NCBI GenBank assembly: GCA_000482765.1
Contig: AXWR01000022.1
Location: 1 to 52,460, forward strand
DNA from: Meiothermus taiwanensis DSM 14542
Lineage (GTDB): Bacteria > Deinococcota > Deinococci > Deinococcales > Thermaceae
Reading direction: 5' to 3'
DNA length: 52,460 nucleotides
Shown here: in pieces, positions 16,461 to 26,601 of the stretch
Position numbering within the stretch: the stretch's first letter is position 1
Layout of the letters: every line of letters begins with the position of its first letter
The notes under the pieces: model-generated
Database searches by the model: none
What the model saw: the letters and a program-made list of their open reading frames with translations, nothing else
What the model was told of the DNA's origin: nothing
Position numbers and translations under genes: made by a program

Positions 16461-17279
16461 TTACCCCTCGTAGCCCAGGGCCTGCAAGATTGCGGTGAGT
16501 TCTTCTTCTGAGTGGTAACTGATCTCTATCTTCCCTTTTTTGAGGCTCGTAAAACGAACTTTTGTACCCAGTCGGCGCGAGAGGTTGCGGGCGATCTCGG
16601 GGTAGGCTTCTTCGCCTTTTGCGCGGCCGCTCGAGGCCGCAGGTCTATCCTTGAGTTTTTCAGTCTCGCGCACGCTCAGCTGCTTAGATAGCACCTCAGA
16701 CAAACCCCAGCTTCGCCTGGACTCAGGCAACATCAGAAGGGCCCTGGCATGCCCTGCACTGATTTTATTCTCCTCCAGGGCTTTTCTAATCTCTGGGCCG
16801 AGCTGGAGCAGCCGCAGGGCGTTGGTAACCGTTACCCTGGCCTTGCCCACGGCCCTGGCCACCTCTTCTTGGGTCATGCCCATATCTACCAGCCGTTTGT
16901 ACCCCTCCGCCTCTTCCATGGGATTTAGGTCTTCACGCTGCAGGTTTTCAATAAGGGCAATTTCCAGGGCCTCGCGCTCCCCTATATCCTTGATAATGAC
17001 CGGAACCTCGCGCAACCCCGCCATCTGAGAGGCTCTAAAGCGCCGCTCACCCGCCACCAGCTCGTACATATCCCCCTTCGGCCTCACCAGCAACGGCTGC
17101 AACAACCCCTTCTCCCTGATGGAGGCGGCCAGCTCTTCCAGCGCCTCTGAGTCGAACAGGCGCCGGGGTTGTCCGGGGTTGGGCTTGATCAAGGCCAGAG
17201 GAAGTTTGGTTTGGGAAGCCGGGGTTTTGGGCAGTAAGGCTTCCAATCCTTTTCCCAGACCGCTAGGCTTCTTTGACAC
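16461..17279 (-). CDS. parB: Chromosome partition protein ParB
   Basis: 272 residues. N-terminal ParB/Srx CTP-binding domain with VAGERRFRASQMAG (box II) near residue 75-88, a helix-turn-helix DNA-binding domain (TQEEVARAVGKARVTVTNALRLL) and a C-terminal dimer domain rich in Lys/Glu. ParB loads on parS near oriC and organises origin segregation with ParA. Its start lies within the end of parA (17263-17279 shared). Two parS-like sites lie upstream around rsmG. Confidence 0.97.
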   Translation of the reverse strand: MSKKPSGLGKGLEALLPKTPASQTKLPLALIKPNPGQPRRLFDSEALEELAASIREKGLLQPLLVRPKGDMYELVAGERRFRASQMAGLREVPVIIKDIGEREALEIALIENLQREDLNPMEEAEGYKRLVDMGMTQEEVARAVGKARVTVTNALRLLQLGPEIRKALEENKISAGHARALLMLPESRRSWGLSEVLSKQLSVRETEKLKDRPAASSGRAKGEEAYPEIARNLSRRLGTKVRFTSLKKGKIEISYHSEEELTAILQALGYEG

Positions 17280-18021
17280 GACGCATCACCTCCTCAGCCA
17301 GGCGTCGGTAGGCGTGGGCACCGCTGCTGGTTGGTGCGTACTGGCTAATATCCTGACCATAGCTGGGTGCCTCGGCCAGCCGGACATTGCGTGGAATTAC
17401 AGTCCAGAACACCTTTTCTCCTAGATTGGCTCGGATGTTGCTCTCAACCTGCTGTGATAGCAAGGTGCGAGGGTCGTACATGGTGATCAGTACACCCAGA
17501 AGCCGCAAAGCTGGATTTATGCTGGTACGCACTTGTTCAATGGTCTCCATCAGGCCAGCAATTCCCTCGAGGGCATAGTATTCAGCCTGCACCGGAACCA
17601 CCAAGCCCTCCGCTGCCGCCAAAACGTTGATGGTAATGGGGCCCAAACTGGGGGGAGCGTCCAGTAAGATGAGGTCGTAGGCCGGCTCCAGCGACCGTAA
17701 AACTTCAGCCAACCGCGTGGGCTTTTCTATAAGCTCTGCAGAAGCCCCGACCAAATCAGGGCTCGAGGGAAGCAGATCCAGCCCCTCAGCCACCTTCACC
17801 AGTGCGTCTCGAACATCATCATTACCTACTAAAACAGTATAAATGTTGCGCTCAGGTACAGCCTGCCCCACCCCCGAGGTTGCATTAACTTGGGGATCGA
17901 GATCCACTAACAGAACCTTTTGACCGGCCTTGGCTAGGTAGGCTGATAAATTTACGGCGGTGGTGGTCTTCCCCACCCCCCCTTTTTGATTCACTATGCC
18001 AATGCGCTTCACCTTGCTCAC
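17263..18021 (-). CDS. parA: Chromosome partition ATPase ParA (Soj)
   Basis: 252 residues from GTG 18021, whose G is also the last base of the rsmG stop (TAGTG). Deviant Walker A KGGVGKTTTAVNL near residues 12-24, Walker A' VDLDPQ and Walker B LILLDAPPSLG. A Soj-type protein without an N-terminal DNA-binding domain, as normal for chromosomal ParA. It forms dynamic ATP-bound dimers on the nucleoid that pull ParB-parS complexes apart. Confidence 0.97.
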   Translation of the reverse strand: MSKVKRIGIVNQKGGVGKTTTAVNLSAYLAKAGQKVLLVDLDPQVNATSGVGQAVPERNIYTVLVGNDDVRDALVKVAEGLDLLPSSPDLVGASAELIEKPTRLAEVLRSLEPAYDLILLDAPPSLGPITINVLAAAEGLVVPVQAEYYALEGIAGLMETIEQVRTSINPALRLLGVLITMYDPRTLLSQQVESNIRANLGEKVFWTVIPRNVRLAEAPSYGQDISQYAPTSSGAHAYRRLAEEVMRRVKEA

Positions 18022-18749
18022 TAGGATAACGGATTTTTGGCGGGAACCCCAGGTTTGCGGGGGTACTGGGGCGGTGTGTGCTCCACCTTACGCAGGATAA
18101 TTAGATGTCGTGTATCGCCTGTGCCTGGCAGCTTCAGGTGTATTACCTCCTCCAGCACGCCCCCCAGCTTTCGTACTGCACCTTGGGCCTCTGCCACTTC
18201 ACCCATCACCTCAGCGCCTTTCTGTACCAACACAAACCCACCCACCTGCACCAGTGGTAGGGTCAACTCAGCAGTGACGGCCAGTGCAGCCACCGCGCGG
18301 GTCAGGGCGGCCCCATATGTTTCACGTTTTACACTCTGCCGACCAAGGTCTTCAGCGCGCCCCCAGAGAGCCTGTGCGTTTGGCAGCGCCAGGTTTTGTA
18401 TGGCCTTGGTCACAAACCCTATTTTCTTCTGGGTAGCATCCAGCAAATCAAAGCGGATGTCAGATCTTACAACTGCCAAAGGCAGCCCAGGAAAACCCGC
18501 TCCGGTACCAACGTCTATCACCGACAGCCCGCTTGTAAAGCCAGAGTAACGCAGACAAGACAGAGAATCTATAAAATGCTTATATACAATGCCACTTTCA
18601 TCCCGGATGGCGGTTAAGTTAAGGTTTTGGTTTGCGGTTGTAAGCAGGTCAAAGAGCAAAGCAAAGCGGGTTAGATGGGGTTCTAGTTCCAGTCCCAGTT
18701 CCGCACCCGCTCGCAACAGCATCTGTTTTCCATCCGCGCTCATCTGCAT
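18021..18749 (-). CDS. rsmG: 16S rRNA (guanine-527 N7)-methyltransferase RsmG
   Basis: 242 residues from ATG 18749, chosen because GGAGC (18763-18759) sits 9 bases upstream; an in-frame start at 18812 would overlap mnmG and add residues unlike the family, and ATG 18743 is also possible. SAM-binding motif VIDVGTGAGFPGLPLA, then LLDATQKKIGFV and LTRAVAAL. Methylates G527 of 16S rRNA. Classic place between mnmG and parA near the origin. One parS-like site lies inside the gene (18319-18334) and the other in its leader. Confidence 0.95.
   Translation of the reverse strand: MQMSADGKQMLLRAGAELGLELEPHLTRFALLFDLLTTANQNLNLTAIRDESGIVYKHFIDSLSCLRYSGFTSGLSVIDVGTGAGFPGLPLAVVRSDIRFDLLDATQKKIGFVTKAIQNLALPNAQALWGRAEDLGRQSVKRETYGAALTRAVAALAVTAELTLPLVQVGGFVLVQKGAEVMGEVAEAQGAVRKLGGVLEEVIHLKLPGTGDTRHLIILRKVEHTPPQYPRKPGVPAKNPLS
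18319..18334 (+). promoter_or_regulatory. parS-like site A (inside rsmG)
   Basis: TGTTTCACGTTTTACA. The left ten bases match the bacterial parS consensus exactly (TGTTTCACGT), while the right arm reads TTTACA instead of GAAACA, giving 13 of 16. Together with the preceding A the 17 bases recur in inverted orientation at 18781-18797. Probable ParB-loading site given parB next door. Confidence 0.6.
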
Positions 18750-18780
18750 ACATTGGCCGCTCCATCGGCAGCATGCGATA

Positions 18781-18796
18781 TGTAAAACGTGAAACA
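18781..18796 (-). promoter_or_regulatory. parS-like site B (rsmG leader)
   Basis: Forward strand TGTAAAACGTGAAACA, the exact reverse complement of site A, again followed by the same extra base. It lies between the rsmG start and the mnmG stop, 462 bases from site A and about 2 kb left of the dnaA start. Confidence 0.6.
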
Positions 18797-18808
18797 TCAC
18801 CAGCCTGA

Positions 18809-20620
18809 TCAATGAACAGGAACCGGCATTTTAGCGATGTACACCAAAAGCGCTGTGATGTCTGAGTCCCGGATTCCTGGAACCCTCGAGGCTTCCGCTA
18901 CCGAGTGGGGGCGAACCCTGCTGAGTTTCTCGACCGCCTCTTTAGAGAGGCTGGGAACCTGGGTATAATCAAGATTCACTGGCAGGCGGTAGGCCTCGAG
19001 TTCTTTCAGTCTCTCACGCAGCTTGGCCTGCCGCTCCATATAACCTGCGTACTTGGCCCGCACTTCAACCTGGTAAGCCTCGGCCTTGCTAAGGGGTATC
19101 TCCGGCGGCCCAATTAACCGCAGTACCTGTTCATAACTGGCCTCAGGCCGCCGCAGGTATTGCAATGCCGAGACCCCCTCTATACGGCTACGCTGAAGGC
19201 GGTTCAACTCGTTCTGAACCCGCGTATATTTGGCCTGTACGGCCCGTAGATCTTCAGCCGGGCGCAGCCCCCAAGCAACCGCCAGCGGTACCATGCGCTC
19301 ATCCGCATTATCCGACCTGCACAACAAGCGCAGCTCCACCCTCGAGGTCATCATGCGATAGGGCTCGTCCACCCCACGGTGAACCAGGTCGTCTACCATC
19401 ACCCCGATATAGCCAGAGGCTCGAGGTAGTTGAACCTCTTCCAGCCCCATTGCATACCGCGCCGCATTCAAACCAGCAAGCAAGCCCTGGGCTGCTGCCT
19501 CTTCATAGCCCGAGGTTCCATTGAGCTGACCAGCAGTAAACAGCCCCGGTAGCATACGGGATTGCAGACCTGGGGTTAGTTCCAAAGGGTCTACCGCATC
19601 GTATTCCACCGCATAGGCATAGCGTTGAATCACAGCCTGCTCAAACCCTGGCAGGCTACGCACCATCTGAACCTGCAGCTCAGGGGGTAGGGAAGAGCTA
19701 AAGCCCTGCAGGTACAGCTCTGTGGTGTGCAGTCCATCGGGCTCCACAAAAAGCAGATGCGTCTCCTTGTCGGAAAAACGAACCACCTTGTCTTCAATGG
19801 AAGGGCAGTACCGGGGTCCAATGCCTTCAATATCCCCACCGTACAGAGGCGATAGGTGCAGGTTTTCCTGGATCAGCCGGTGGGTGGTTGCAGTGGTGCG
19901 GGTCTGCCAGGTGGGGCGGGCCGTCGCATAAGGGCCAGGCACCCCAGCAAAGGTTTCTGGAGGATCATCCGCCGGAACCACCTCGAGCTTGTGGTAATCC
20001 ACCGAGTCGGCCTGGATGCGGGGGGGCGTCCCCGTCTTAAAGCGCAACAAACGATGCCCCACCGCTCGTAAGCTCTCGGAGAGAAAACGGGCAGGGGGCT
20101 CTCCTTGTCGCCCTGCGGGCCGGGACTGCCTTCCATACCAGACCACCCCTTGTAAAAAGGTGCCGCTGGCCACCACCACAGCCCTGGCCGGCAGTCTGCG
20201 TCCATCCACGGTTTGCACGCCACATAGCACCCCCTGCTCAACCCACAGCGCCGCCACTTCCGCCCGCACGCTTTCAATCTGAGGGTGCCCCAGCAGCACC
20301 CGTTGGGCCTCGAGCGCATAAAGATCACGATCCACCTGCACGCGCAAGCTCTGAACCGCGGGGCCTTTAGAACGATTTAGCACACGGGTGTGAATGGCGG
20401 TGGCATCCGCCAGCTTGCCCATCAGGCCACCCAGGGCCTCTACCTCAGCCACCAGTTGGCTTTTGCCGGGCCCACCCACGGCGGGGTTGCAGGGCATCAA
20501 GCCGATGCGCTCGGGGTTCGACGTAACCAGGCCCACCCTAGCCCCCAGCCTGGCTGCTGCCCAGGCCGCCTCGATTCCCGCATGACCACCGCCCACCACT
20601 ATAACGTCATAGGCCCCCAT
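18809..20620 (-). CDS. mnmG: tRNA uridine 5-carboxymethylaminomethyl modification enzyme MnmG (GidA)
   Basis: 603 residues from ATG 20620; AGGAG (20635-20631) is 9-10 bases upstream. Nearby alternatives are ATG 20626 and TTG 20629. FAD-binding [33 protein letters not shown], then [17 protein letters not shown] and a helical C-terminal domain. With MnmE it modifies wobble uridine of several tRNAs. Promoter: TAAAAT at 20648-20643 on the reverse strand, inside the region shared with dnaA. First gene of the leftward unit mnmG-rsmG-parA-parB. Confidence 0.96.
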   Translation of the reverse strand: MGAYDVIVVGGGHAGIEAAWAAARLGARVGLVTSNPERIGLMPCNPAVGGPGKSQLVAEVEALGGLMGKLADATAIHTRVLNRSKGPAVQSLRVQVDRDLYALEAQRVLLGHPQIESVRAEVAALWVEQGVLCGVQTVDGRRLPARAVVVASGTFLQGVVWYGRQSRPAGRQGEPPARFLSESLRAVGHRLLRFKTGTPPRIQADSVDYHKLEVVPADDPPETFAGVPGPYATARPTWQTRTTATTHRLIQENLHLSPLYGGDIEGIGPRYCPSIEDKVVRFSDKETHLLFVEPDGLHTTELYLQGFSSSLPPELQVQMVRSLPGFEQAVIQRYAYAVEYDAVDPLELTPGLQSRMLPGLFTAGQLNGTSGYEEAAAQGLLAGLNAARYAMGLEEVQLPRASGYIGVMVDDLVHRGVDEPYRMMTSRVELRLLCRSDNADERMVPLAVAWGLRPAEDLRAVQAKYTRVQNELNRLQRSRIEGVSALQYLRRPEASYEQVLRLIGPPEIPLSKAEAYQVEVRAKYAGYMERQAKLRERLKELEAYRLPVNLDYTQVPSLSKEAVEKLSRVRPHSVAEASRVPGIRDSDITALLVYIAKMPVPVH

Positions 20621-20773
20621 CCCCATCAACTCCTAACCTCGCATTTTAGCAGAGGCCTCCTAGAATCCACGAGCCCAACGGGCACACCACTCGAATTTCA
20701 CGCGGTCTTATTTTTTACTGTTCCAGATACGGATCCTAGGCTCCAGCAAGGTTTTTCTCACACCCACACAACA

Positions 20774-20805
20774 TTATCCACAGGGGGTTCTCCACCTGTG
20801 GATAA
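20774..20805. promoter_or_regulatory. Inverted pair of DnaA boxes upstream of dnaA
   Basis: TTATCCACA at 20774-20782 and TGTGGATAA at 20797-20805 are both perfect consensus boxes facing each other, about 41 bases before the dnaA start. A TAAAAT box (20811-20816) follows directly and TTGTAT (20825-20830) is a second -10 candidate. The layout suits DnaA autorepression. Confidence 0.75.
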
Positions 20806-20845
20806 CTCGGTAAAATGTACAAACTTGTATAGGGGAGGAGTGGCC

Positions 20846-22165
20846 TTGACCCAAAACACTGTCTGGCAGAATGTACTCGAGTACGTGCGCCAAAGCATCA
20901 CGGAGGTGGAGTACCACACCTGGTTCGAGAAGATTCAACCGTTGGGGGTGGTCAACGGCTCGCTCGAGCTGGGTGTTCCTACCAGCTTCTTCAAGGGCTG
21001 GATTGAGGATCACTACGCCGAGCTGCTGACCGAGGCCCTGGCCCGTCTGGGAGCCCAGGCACCTCGCTTCGAACTCAAAGTAATTCCAGGAAAACCCGTC
21101 CAGGAAGATATTTTTTCCGCATCCACTCCCAGCAAGCCCCAAGAGGCACGCGCCCGGCTCAACCCCAAGTACATCTTCGAGAACTTTGTGGTGGGGCAAA
21201 ACAACAACCTCGCCCATGCTGCGGCTGTCGCAGTCGCAGAGTCCCCCGGCAACGCATACAACCCCTTATTCATCTATGGCGGCGTAGGATTGGGCAAAAC
21301 CCACCTAATGCATGCTGTTGGGCACTCGGTAGCCCAGCGTTTCCCCGACAAAAAGATTGAATACGTTTCCACCGAAACTTTTACCAACGAACTTATCAAT
21401 GCCATCCGCGAAGATCGTATGACCGAGTTCCGCGACCGCTACCGCTCGGTGGATCTGCTGTTGGTAGACGATATACAGTTTATTGCCGGCAAGGAACGAA
21501 CCCAGGAAGAGTTCTTCCATACCTTTAACGCCCTCTACGAGGCCCGCAAGCAGATTATTCTTTCGTCAGACCGACCGCCCAAAGATATCCTGACCCTCGA
21601 GGCCCGTCTGCGCAGCCGCTTTGAGTGGGGCTTGATTACCGATATACAGCCTCCCGACCTCGAGACCCGGGTAGCCATCCTCAAGATGAACTCCGAGTAC
21701 CGCAACATGCGCGTTCCCGAGGAGGTGCTAGAGTACATCGCCAAACAAATTACCTCCAACATCCGCGAGCTCGAGGGTGCCCTCATGCGGGTAATTGCCT
21801 ATGCTTCCCTCAATGGTGTACAACTCAGCAAAGCGGTGGCCGTCAAGGCCTTATCCGACGTGTTTGCGGCCTCCGAGAGCGGGCTGGCCCCAGAAGAAAT
21901 CCTCAAAGCCGTAGCCGAACACTACAATCTTAGGCCGGAGGAAATACGCGGCGCGGGCCGGCGTAAGGAGGTCGTGATCCCTCGTCAAATTGCCATGTAT
22001 TTGATCCGCGAAATGACCCACGCTTCCCTGCCAGAAATCGGACAGTTCTTCGATGGACGAGACCACACCACGGTGCTATACGCCATCCAAAAGATCCAGG
22101 AGAGCCTGGATACCGAACCCAGCCTTCAACAGGCCCTCAAAAGCATCCGGGAACGCCTGCGCTGA
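20846..22165 (+). CDS. dnaA: Chromosomal replication initiator protein DnaA
   Basis: 439 residues from TTG 20846: the purine-rich GGGGAGGAG (20832-20840) is well placed for it, and the product [16 protein letters not shown] aligns with the Thermus-type N-terminus. GTG 20840 is in frame but sits inside the ribosome site. Domain I about 1-75, Walker A GGVGLGKT at 145-152, Walker B LLLVDDIQ near 205-211, sensor regions, and domain IV with the box-binding signature [12 protein letters not shown] near 400. It binds the box arrays downstream at 22223-22441 and probably its own promoter. Confidence 0.97.
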   Translation: MTQNTVWQNVLEYVRQSITEVEYHTWFEKIQPLGVVNGSLELGVPTSFFKGWIEDHYAELLTEALARLGAQAPRFELKVIPGKPVQEDIFSASTPSKPQEARARLNPKYIFENFVVGQNNNLAHAAAVAVAESPGNAYNPLFIYGGVGLGKTHLMHAVGHSVAQRFPDKKIEYVSTETFTNELINAIREDRMTEFRDRYRSVDLLLVDDIQFIAGKERTQEEFFHTFNALYEARKQIILSSDRPPKDILTLEARLRSRFEWGLITDIQPPDLETRVAILKMNSEYRNMRVPEEVLEYIAKQITSNIRELEGALMRVIAYASLNGVQLSKAVAVKALSDVFAASESGLAPEEILKAVAEHYNLRPEEIRGAGRRKEVVIPRQIAMYLIREMTHASLPEIGQFFDGRDHTTVLYAIQKIQESLDTEPSLQQALKSIRERLR

Positions 22166-22500
22166 GGTTATCGCGCTCAGCGAGTCAAATTATTTGAACA
22201 ACATAATCGGCAAGCTCGAGGCTGTGGATAAATTAATTTAGCCTGTGGATAACCCTGTGGATAACCTGTGGATAACCCTGTGGATATACCTGTGGATAAA
22301 TGCGTCCGCACCGAGCCTGTGGATAAGTGCCCCATTTTTCCACAGCTTATCCACAGCTTATTCACAATTCTCCACACCTTTTATCCACAGGCTTAATTCG
22401 ATACCAATGGGCCTTAATTCAGCCTTATCCACATATCCACAGCCCCTACTACTACTAGTACTAATCTTAAAAATTTTTAAAAACAAGAAGGAGTAGTTTA
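22166..22500. other. Chromosomal replication origin oriC
   Basis: Between dnaA and dnaN. Seven boxes point one way: exact TGTGGATAA at 22223, 22244, 22256, 22267, 22291 and 22318, and TGTGGATAT at 22279, mostly 11-12 bases apart. Seven point the other way: exact TTATCCACA at 22347, 22381 and 22425, plus one-mismatch forms at 22336, 22358, 22368 and 22433. Directly after the last box comes GCCCC, then CTA repeats (22446-22463) and an AT-rich tract (22462-22487). This order (box, GC cluster, DnaA-trio, AT-rich) is that of the basal unwinding module described in Bacillus. No gene in this stretch. Confidence 0.95.
22446..22463 (+). promoter_or_regulatory. DnaA-trio-like CTA repeats
   Basis: Four CTA units, then GTA and CTA, in register, six trinucleotides starting five bases after the final DnaA box of oriC. 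In the basal unwinding system each trinucleotide binds one DnaA of the growing single-strand filament. Orientation relative to the box agrees with that model. Confidence 0.7.
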
Positions 22501-22595
22501 AAAACGGCCCCACTAACCCGCTGTTTGGTTCAAACCCCTTAAATGGGATGATGGCATTCTGCAAACTGGCTTCAATCGTTTGGTGGGTTGACTGT

Positions 22596-22629
22596 TAGAA
22601 TATCTGGGCTGACCGGGGCGGTTGCCCCG
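22596..22629 (+). promoter_or_regulatory. dnaN promoter and leader hairpin
   Basis: A TAGAAT -10 candidate at 22596-22601 is followed by a GC hairpin (CGGGGC 22614-22619 with GCCCCG 22624-22629, four-base loop GGTT) ending just before the ribosome site. No convincing -35 seen. The region 22501-22595 holds nothing else recognisable. Confidence 0.4.
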
Positions 22630-22656
22630 ACCAGATAGCCCAGCATGGAGGCCAGC

Positions 22657-23742
22657 GTGGAAGTTCGCATCCCCAAACGTACCCTTGCCGAAGGACTATC
22701 CATTCTAGAGCGGATTATTCCCAGCCGCAGCTCCAACCCCATCCTGACCTATTTACCCGTCGAACTTTCCGAACAAGGCCTAATTCTGCGGGGTACCAAC
22801 GGCGAGGTGGACATCGAGGTTAAGCTACCTGCTGAGGTACGGGGCAGGGGTCAGGTGCTGATAATGGCTCAGACCTTCACACAGATTGTGCGCAGCGCCC
22901 CAGGGGAACTGGTGGAATTAATCTTTGGGAACGGGGAGCGCTTAGAACTGCACTCGGGGGCCTTTAATACCCAGCTTTCCACCACCAGTCCAGACGGTTA
23001 CCCCGAGCTATCGTTTGGCCCGCCAGGTGTTGAAAAAATCGCCGCCGCCCGTCTAGCCCAGGCCATCACCCGTGTGCGCTACGCTGCCAGCACCGAGGAG
23101 TACCGGGCCATCTTCCGTGGGGTGCAGCTCGAGATGTCTCCTACCAGCCTGCGTGCGGTGGCCTCCGATGGCTACCGCCTGGCCTGCTACGACCTACCCA
23201 TGCAGCTTCAACCCCGCAAGCTGGTTATCCCGGCCCGGAGCGCCGATGAGATCGTGCGGGTTTTCAAGGATGCCCAAGGTGAGGTGGCCCTGGCGGTGGC
23301 CGAGGGCACCCTGACGCTGGTGGGCGAGGCGGTTCGAATGTCGGTGAAGTTGATGGAGGGTGAGTTCCCTGACTATGGGCGGGTTATTCCGCAAAGTTTT
23401 GTGTTGGAGGCCACCTTGCAGGCCGAGGCCTTGCGTGAGAGCCTGAAGCGGGTAGCGGTGCTCTCGGATCGCAACAACCACCGCGTCAATCTTCTGTTTA
23501 ATAACAACAGGCTTGATATTGATGCCGAGAGCGATTATGGCCGGGGTAGGGAAGAGCTTAGCATAGAGGCTTCGGGTGAACCCCAGCTGATGGTAGCTTA
23601 CAACGCCCAGTTCCTGATAGATGCCCTGGCCCCCATCGAGGGGGCGGTGCGGATCAAACTATCCGGCACGACCAGCCCCAGCTTGCTACAGGCGGTGGAG
23701 GACAGCGGCTACCTGGCGGTGGTGGTTCCCCTGCGGGTTTAA
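22657..23742 (+). CDS. dnaN: DNA polymerase III beta sliding clamp
   Basis: 361 residues from GTG 22657, preceded by GGAGG at 22647-22651; this gives MEVRIPKRTLAEGL, matching the family N-terminus, whereas ATG 22645 would place the start in the ribosome site. Three clamp domains of about 120 residues; LSGTTSPSLLQAVE and a C-terminal YLAVVVPLRV close the protein (usual end M-P-hydrophobic is slightly changed here). Forms the dimeric ring that tethers polymerase III. Lies directly downstream of oriC. Confidence 0.96.
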   Translation: MEVRIPKRTLAEGLSILERIIPSRSSNPILTYLPVELSEQGLILRGTNGEVDIEVKLPAEVRGRGQVLIMAQTFTQIVRSAPGELVELIFGNGERLELHSGAFNTQLSTTSPDGYPELSFGPPGVEKIAAARLAQAITRVRYAASTEEYRAIFRGVQLEMSPTSLRAVASDGYRLACYDLPMQLQPRKLVIPARSADEIVRVFKDAQGEVALAVAEGTLTLVGEAVRMSVKLMEGEFPDYGRVIPQSFVLEATLQAEALRESLKRVAVLSDRNNHRVNLLFNNNRLDIDAESDYGRGREELSIEASGEPQLMVAYNAQFLIDALAPIEGAVRIKLSGTTSPSLLQAVEDSGYLAVVVPLRV

Positions 23743-23805
23743 GGCAGTGCAGAGTATCGCTGGTGGTGTAACCAATGTGGCGGCATTCCAGGCCTCGAGG
23801 TGTAG

Positions 23806-25134
<1,329 letters not shown>

Positions 25135-25161
25135 GGCTGCAGGCCAGCCCGAGATGAGACT

Positions 25162-26586
25162 ATGGGACTCTTGAAACGAACCAAAATTGTGGCCACCCTA
25201 GGGCCTGCCTCGCGTTCGCCTGAGGTGATCCGGGCCCTGATCGCGGCCGGCGTCGATGTTTTTCGCCTCAACTTTTCGCATGGCGTGCCCGAGGATCACC
25301 GGGCCTCGGTGCAGATGATCCGGGAGGCCTCGAGCGCCCTCGGCCGTACCGTGGCCATCCTGCAAGACCTGCAGGGCCCCAAAATTCGCTGTGGTCGCTT
25401 TCGCGAGGGGGCGGTGGAGCTGCAGGCCGGGCAGAAGTTCATCATCACCTCTGAGCCTGTCGAGGGGGATGAAACCCGGGTCTCGACCACCTACCGGGGC
25501 CTGCCCAACGATGTGACCCCAGGACAGATTTTGCTCCTGGACGACGGGAACATCCGGCTGCGTGTCGATGAGGTGCGGATCAACGACATCCACACCACCG
25601 TGCTGGTGGGGGGGCGGCTGTCCAACAACAAGGGCATCAACATCCCCGGCGCCGACCTCTCAATTCCGGCCCTAACCGATAAAGACATCGACGATATCGC
25701 CTTGGGGGCCGAGCTCGAGGTGGACTGGGTGGCTATTAGCTTCGTACGCAGCCGCGACGATCTGCTGCTGGCCCGTCACTACCTGACCCGCCACAACTCC
25801 CGCGCCCGGCTGATGGCCAAGATCGAGAAGCCCAGCGCGGTGGCCCGCTTCGACGAGATCCTGGAGGAGGCCGACGGCATTATGGTGGCCCGCGGCGACC
25901 TGGGGGTGGAGATGCCGCTGGAGGAGGTGCCGGCGGTGCAGAAGCGCATCATCCTCAAGTCGGTGCAGGCCGGCAAGGCCGTAATTACCGCCACCCAGAT
26001 GCTGGAGTCGATGATTAAAAACCCCAGCCCCACCCGCGCCGAAGCCTCGGACGTGGCCAACGCCATCTTCGATGGTACCGATGCGGTGATGCTTTCAGCC
26101 GAGACCGCTGCCGGTCAGTACCCCGTCGAGGCAGTCTCGTTCATGACCCGGGTGGCCAAAACCATCGAGGCCACCCAGGAGTACAAAGACCGTCTCAACG
26201 CCCTGCGCCCGCCGGCCACCCGCACCGTGCAGGACGCCATCGCTCGGGCTGTGGACGATGTGGTGGAGTCCACCGGGGCCAAGGCCGTGGTGGTGTTTAC
26301 CTCCAGCGGCGGGGCGGCCCGCCGGGTGGCCCGCACCCGGCCCCCGGTGCCGATTCTGGCCCTGACCCCCAACCCCCACGTGCGCAACCAGCTGGCCCTG
26401 GTTTCGGATGTGCTGCCCCTGCTGGCCCCCGACCCCAAAGACACCGATGACATGGTGCAGATTGCCGTGGCTAAAGCCAAAGAGACCGGCCTGGCCGAGG
26501 TGGGCGAGTATGTGGTGATTGCCGCTGGGGTGCCCTTTGGGGTGCGGGGTACCACCAACATGATCCGGGTGGAGCGGGTTAGCTGA
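25162..26586 (+). CDS. pyk: Pyruvate kinase
   Basis: 474 residues from ATG 25162. KIVATLGPASRSPEVI and FRLNFSHG at the N-terminus, catalytic MAKIEKPSAV, MVARGDLGVEMP and VITATQMLESM, followed by the C-terminal regulatory domain. No extra PEP-utiliser domain such as found in some bacilli. Transfers phosphate from phosphoenolpyruvate to ADP. Co-oriented with eno. Confidence 0.98.
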   Translation: MGLLKRTKIVATLGPASRSPEVIRALIAAGVDVFRLNFSHGVPEDHRASVQMIREASSALGRTVAILQDLQGPKIRCGRFREGAVELQAGQKFIITSEPVEGDETRVSTTYRGLPNDVTPGQILLLDDGNIRLRVDEVRINDIHTTVLVGGRLSNNKGINIPGADLSIPALTDKDIDDIALGAELEVDWVAISFVRSRDDLLLARHYLTRHNSRARLMAKIEKPSAVARFDEILEEADGIMVARGDLGVEMPLEEVPAVQKRIILKSVQAGKAVITATQMLESMIKNPSPTRAEASDVANAIFDGTDAVMLSAETAAGQYPVEAVSFMTRVAKTIEATQEYKDRLNALRPPATRTVQDAIARAVDDVVESTGAKAVVVFTSSGGAARRVARTRPPVPILALTPNPHVRNQLALVSDVLPLLAPDPKDTDDMVQIAVAKAKETGLAEVGEYVVIAAGVPFGVRGTTNMIRVERVS

Positions 26587-26601
26587 AGCCGGAAGGAATG
26601 C

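Noticed and set aside
22520..22540. GGTTCAAACCCC resembling a tRNA T-arm before dnaN
   Set aside because: No other tRNA arms can be drawn nearby.
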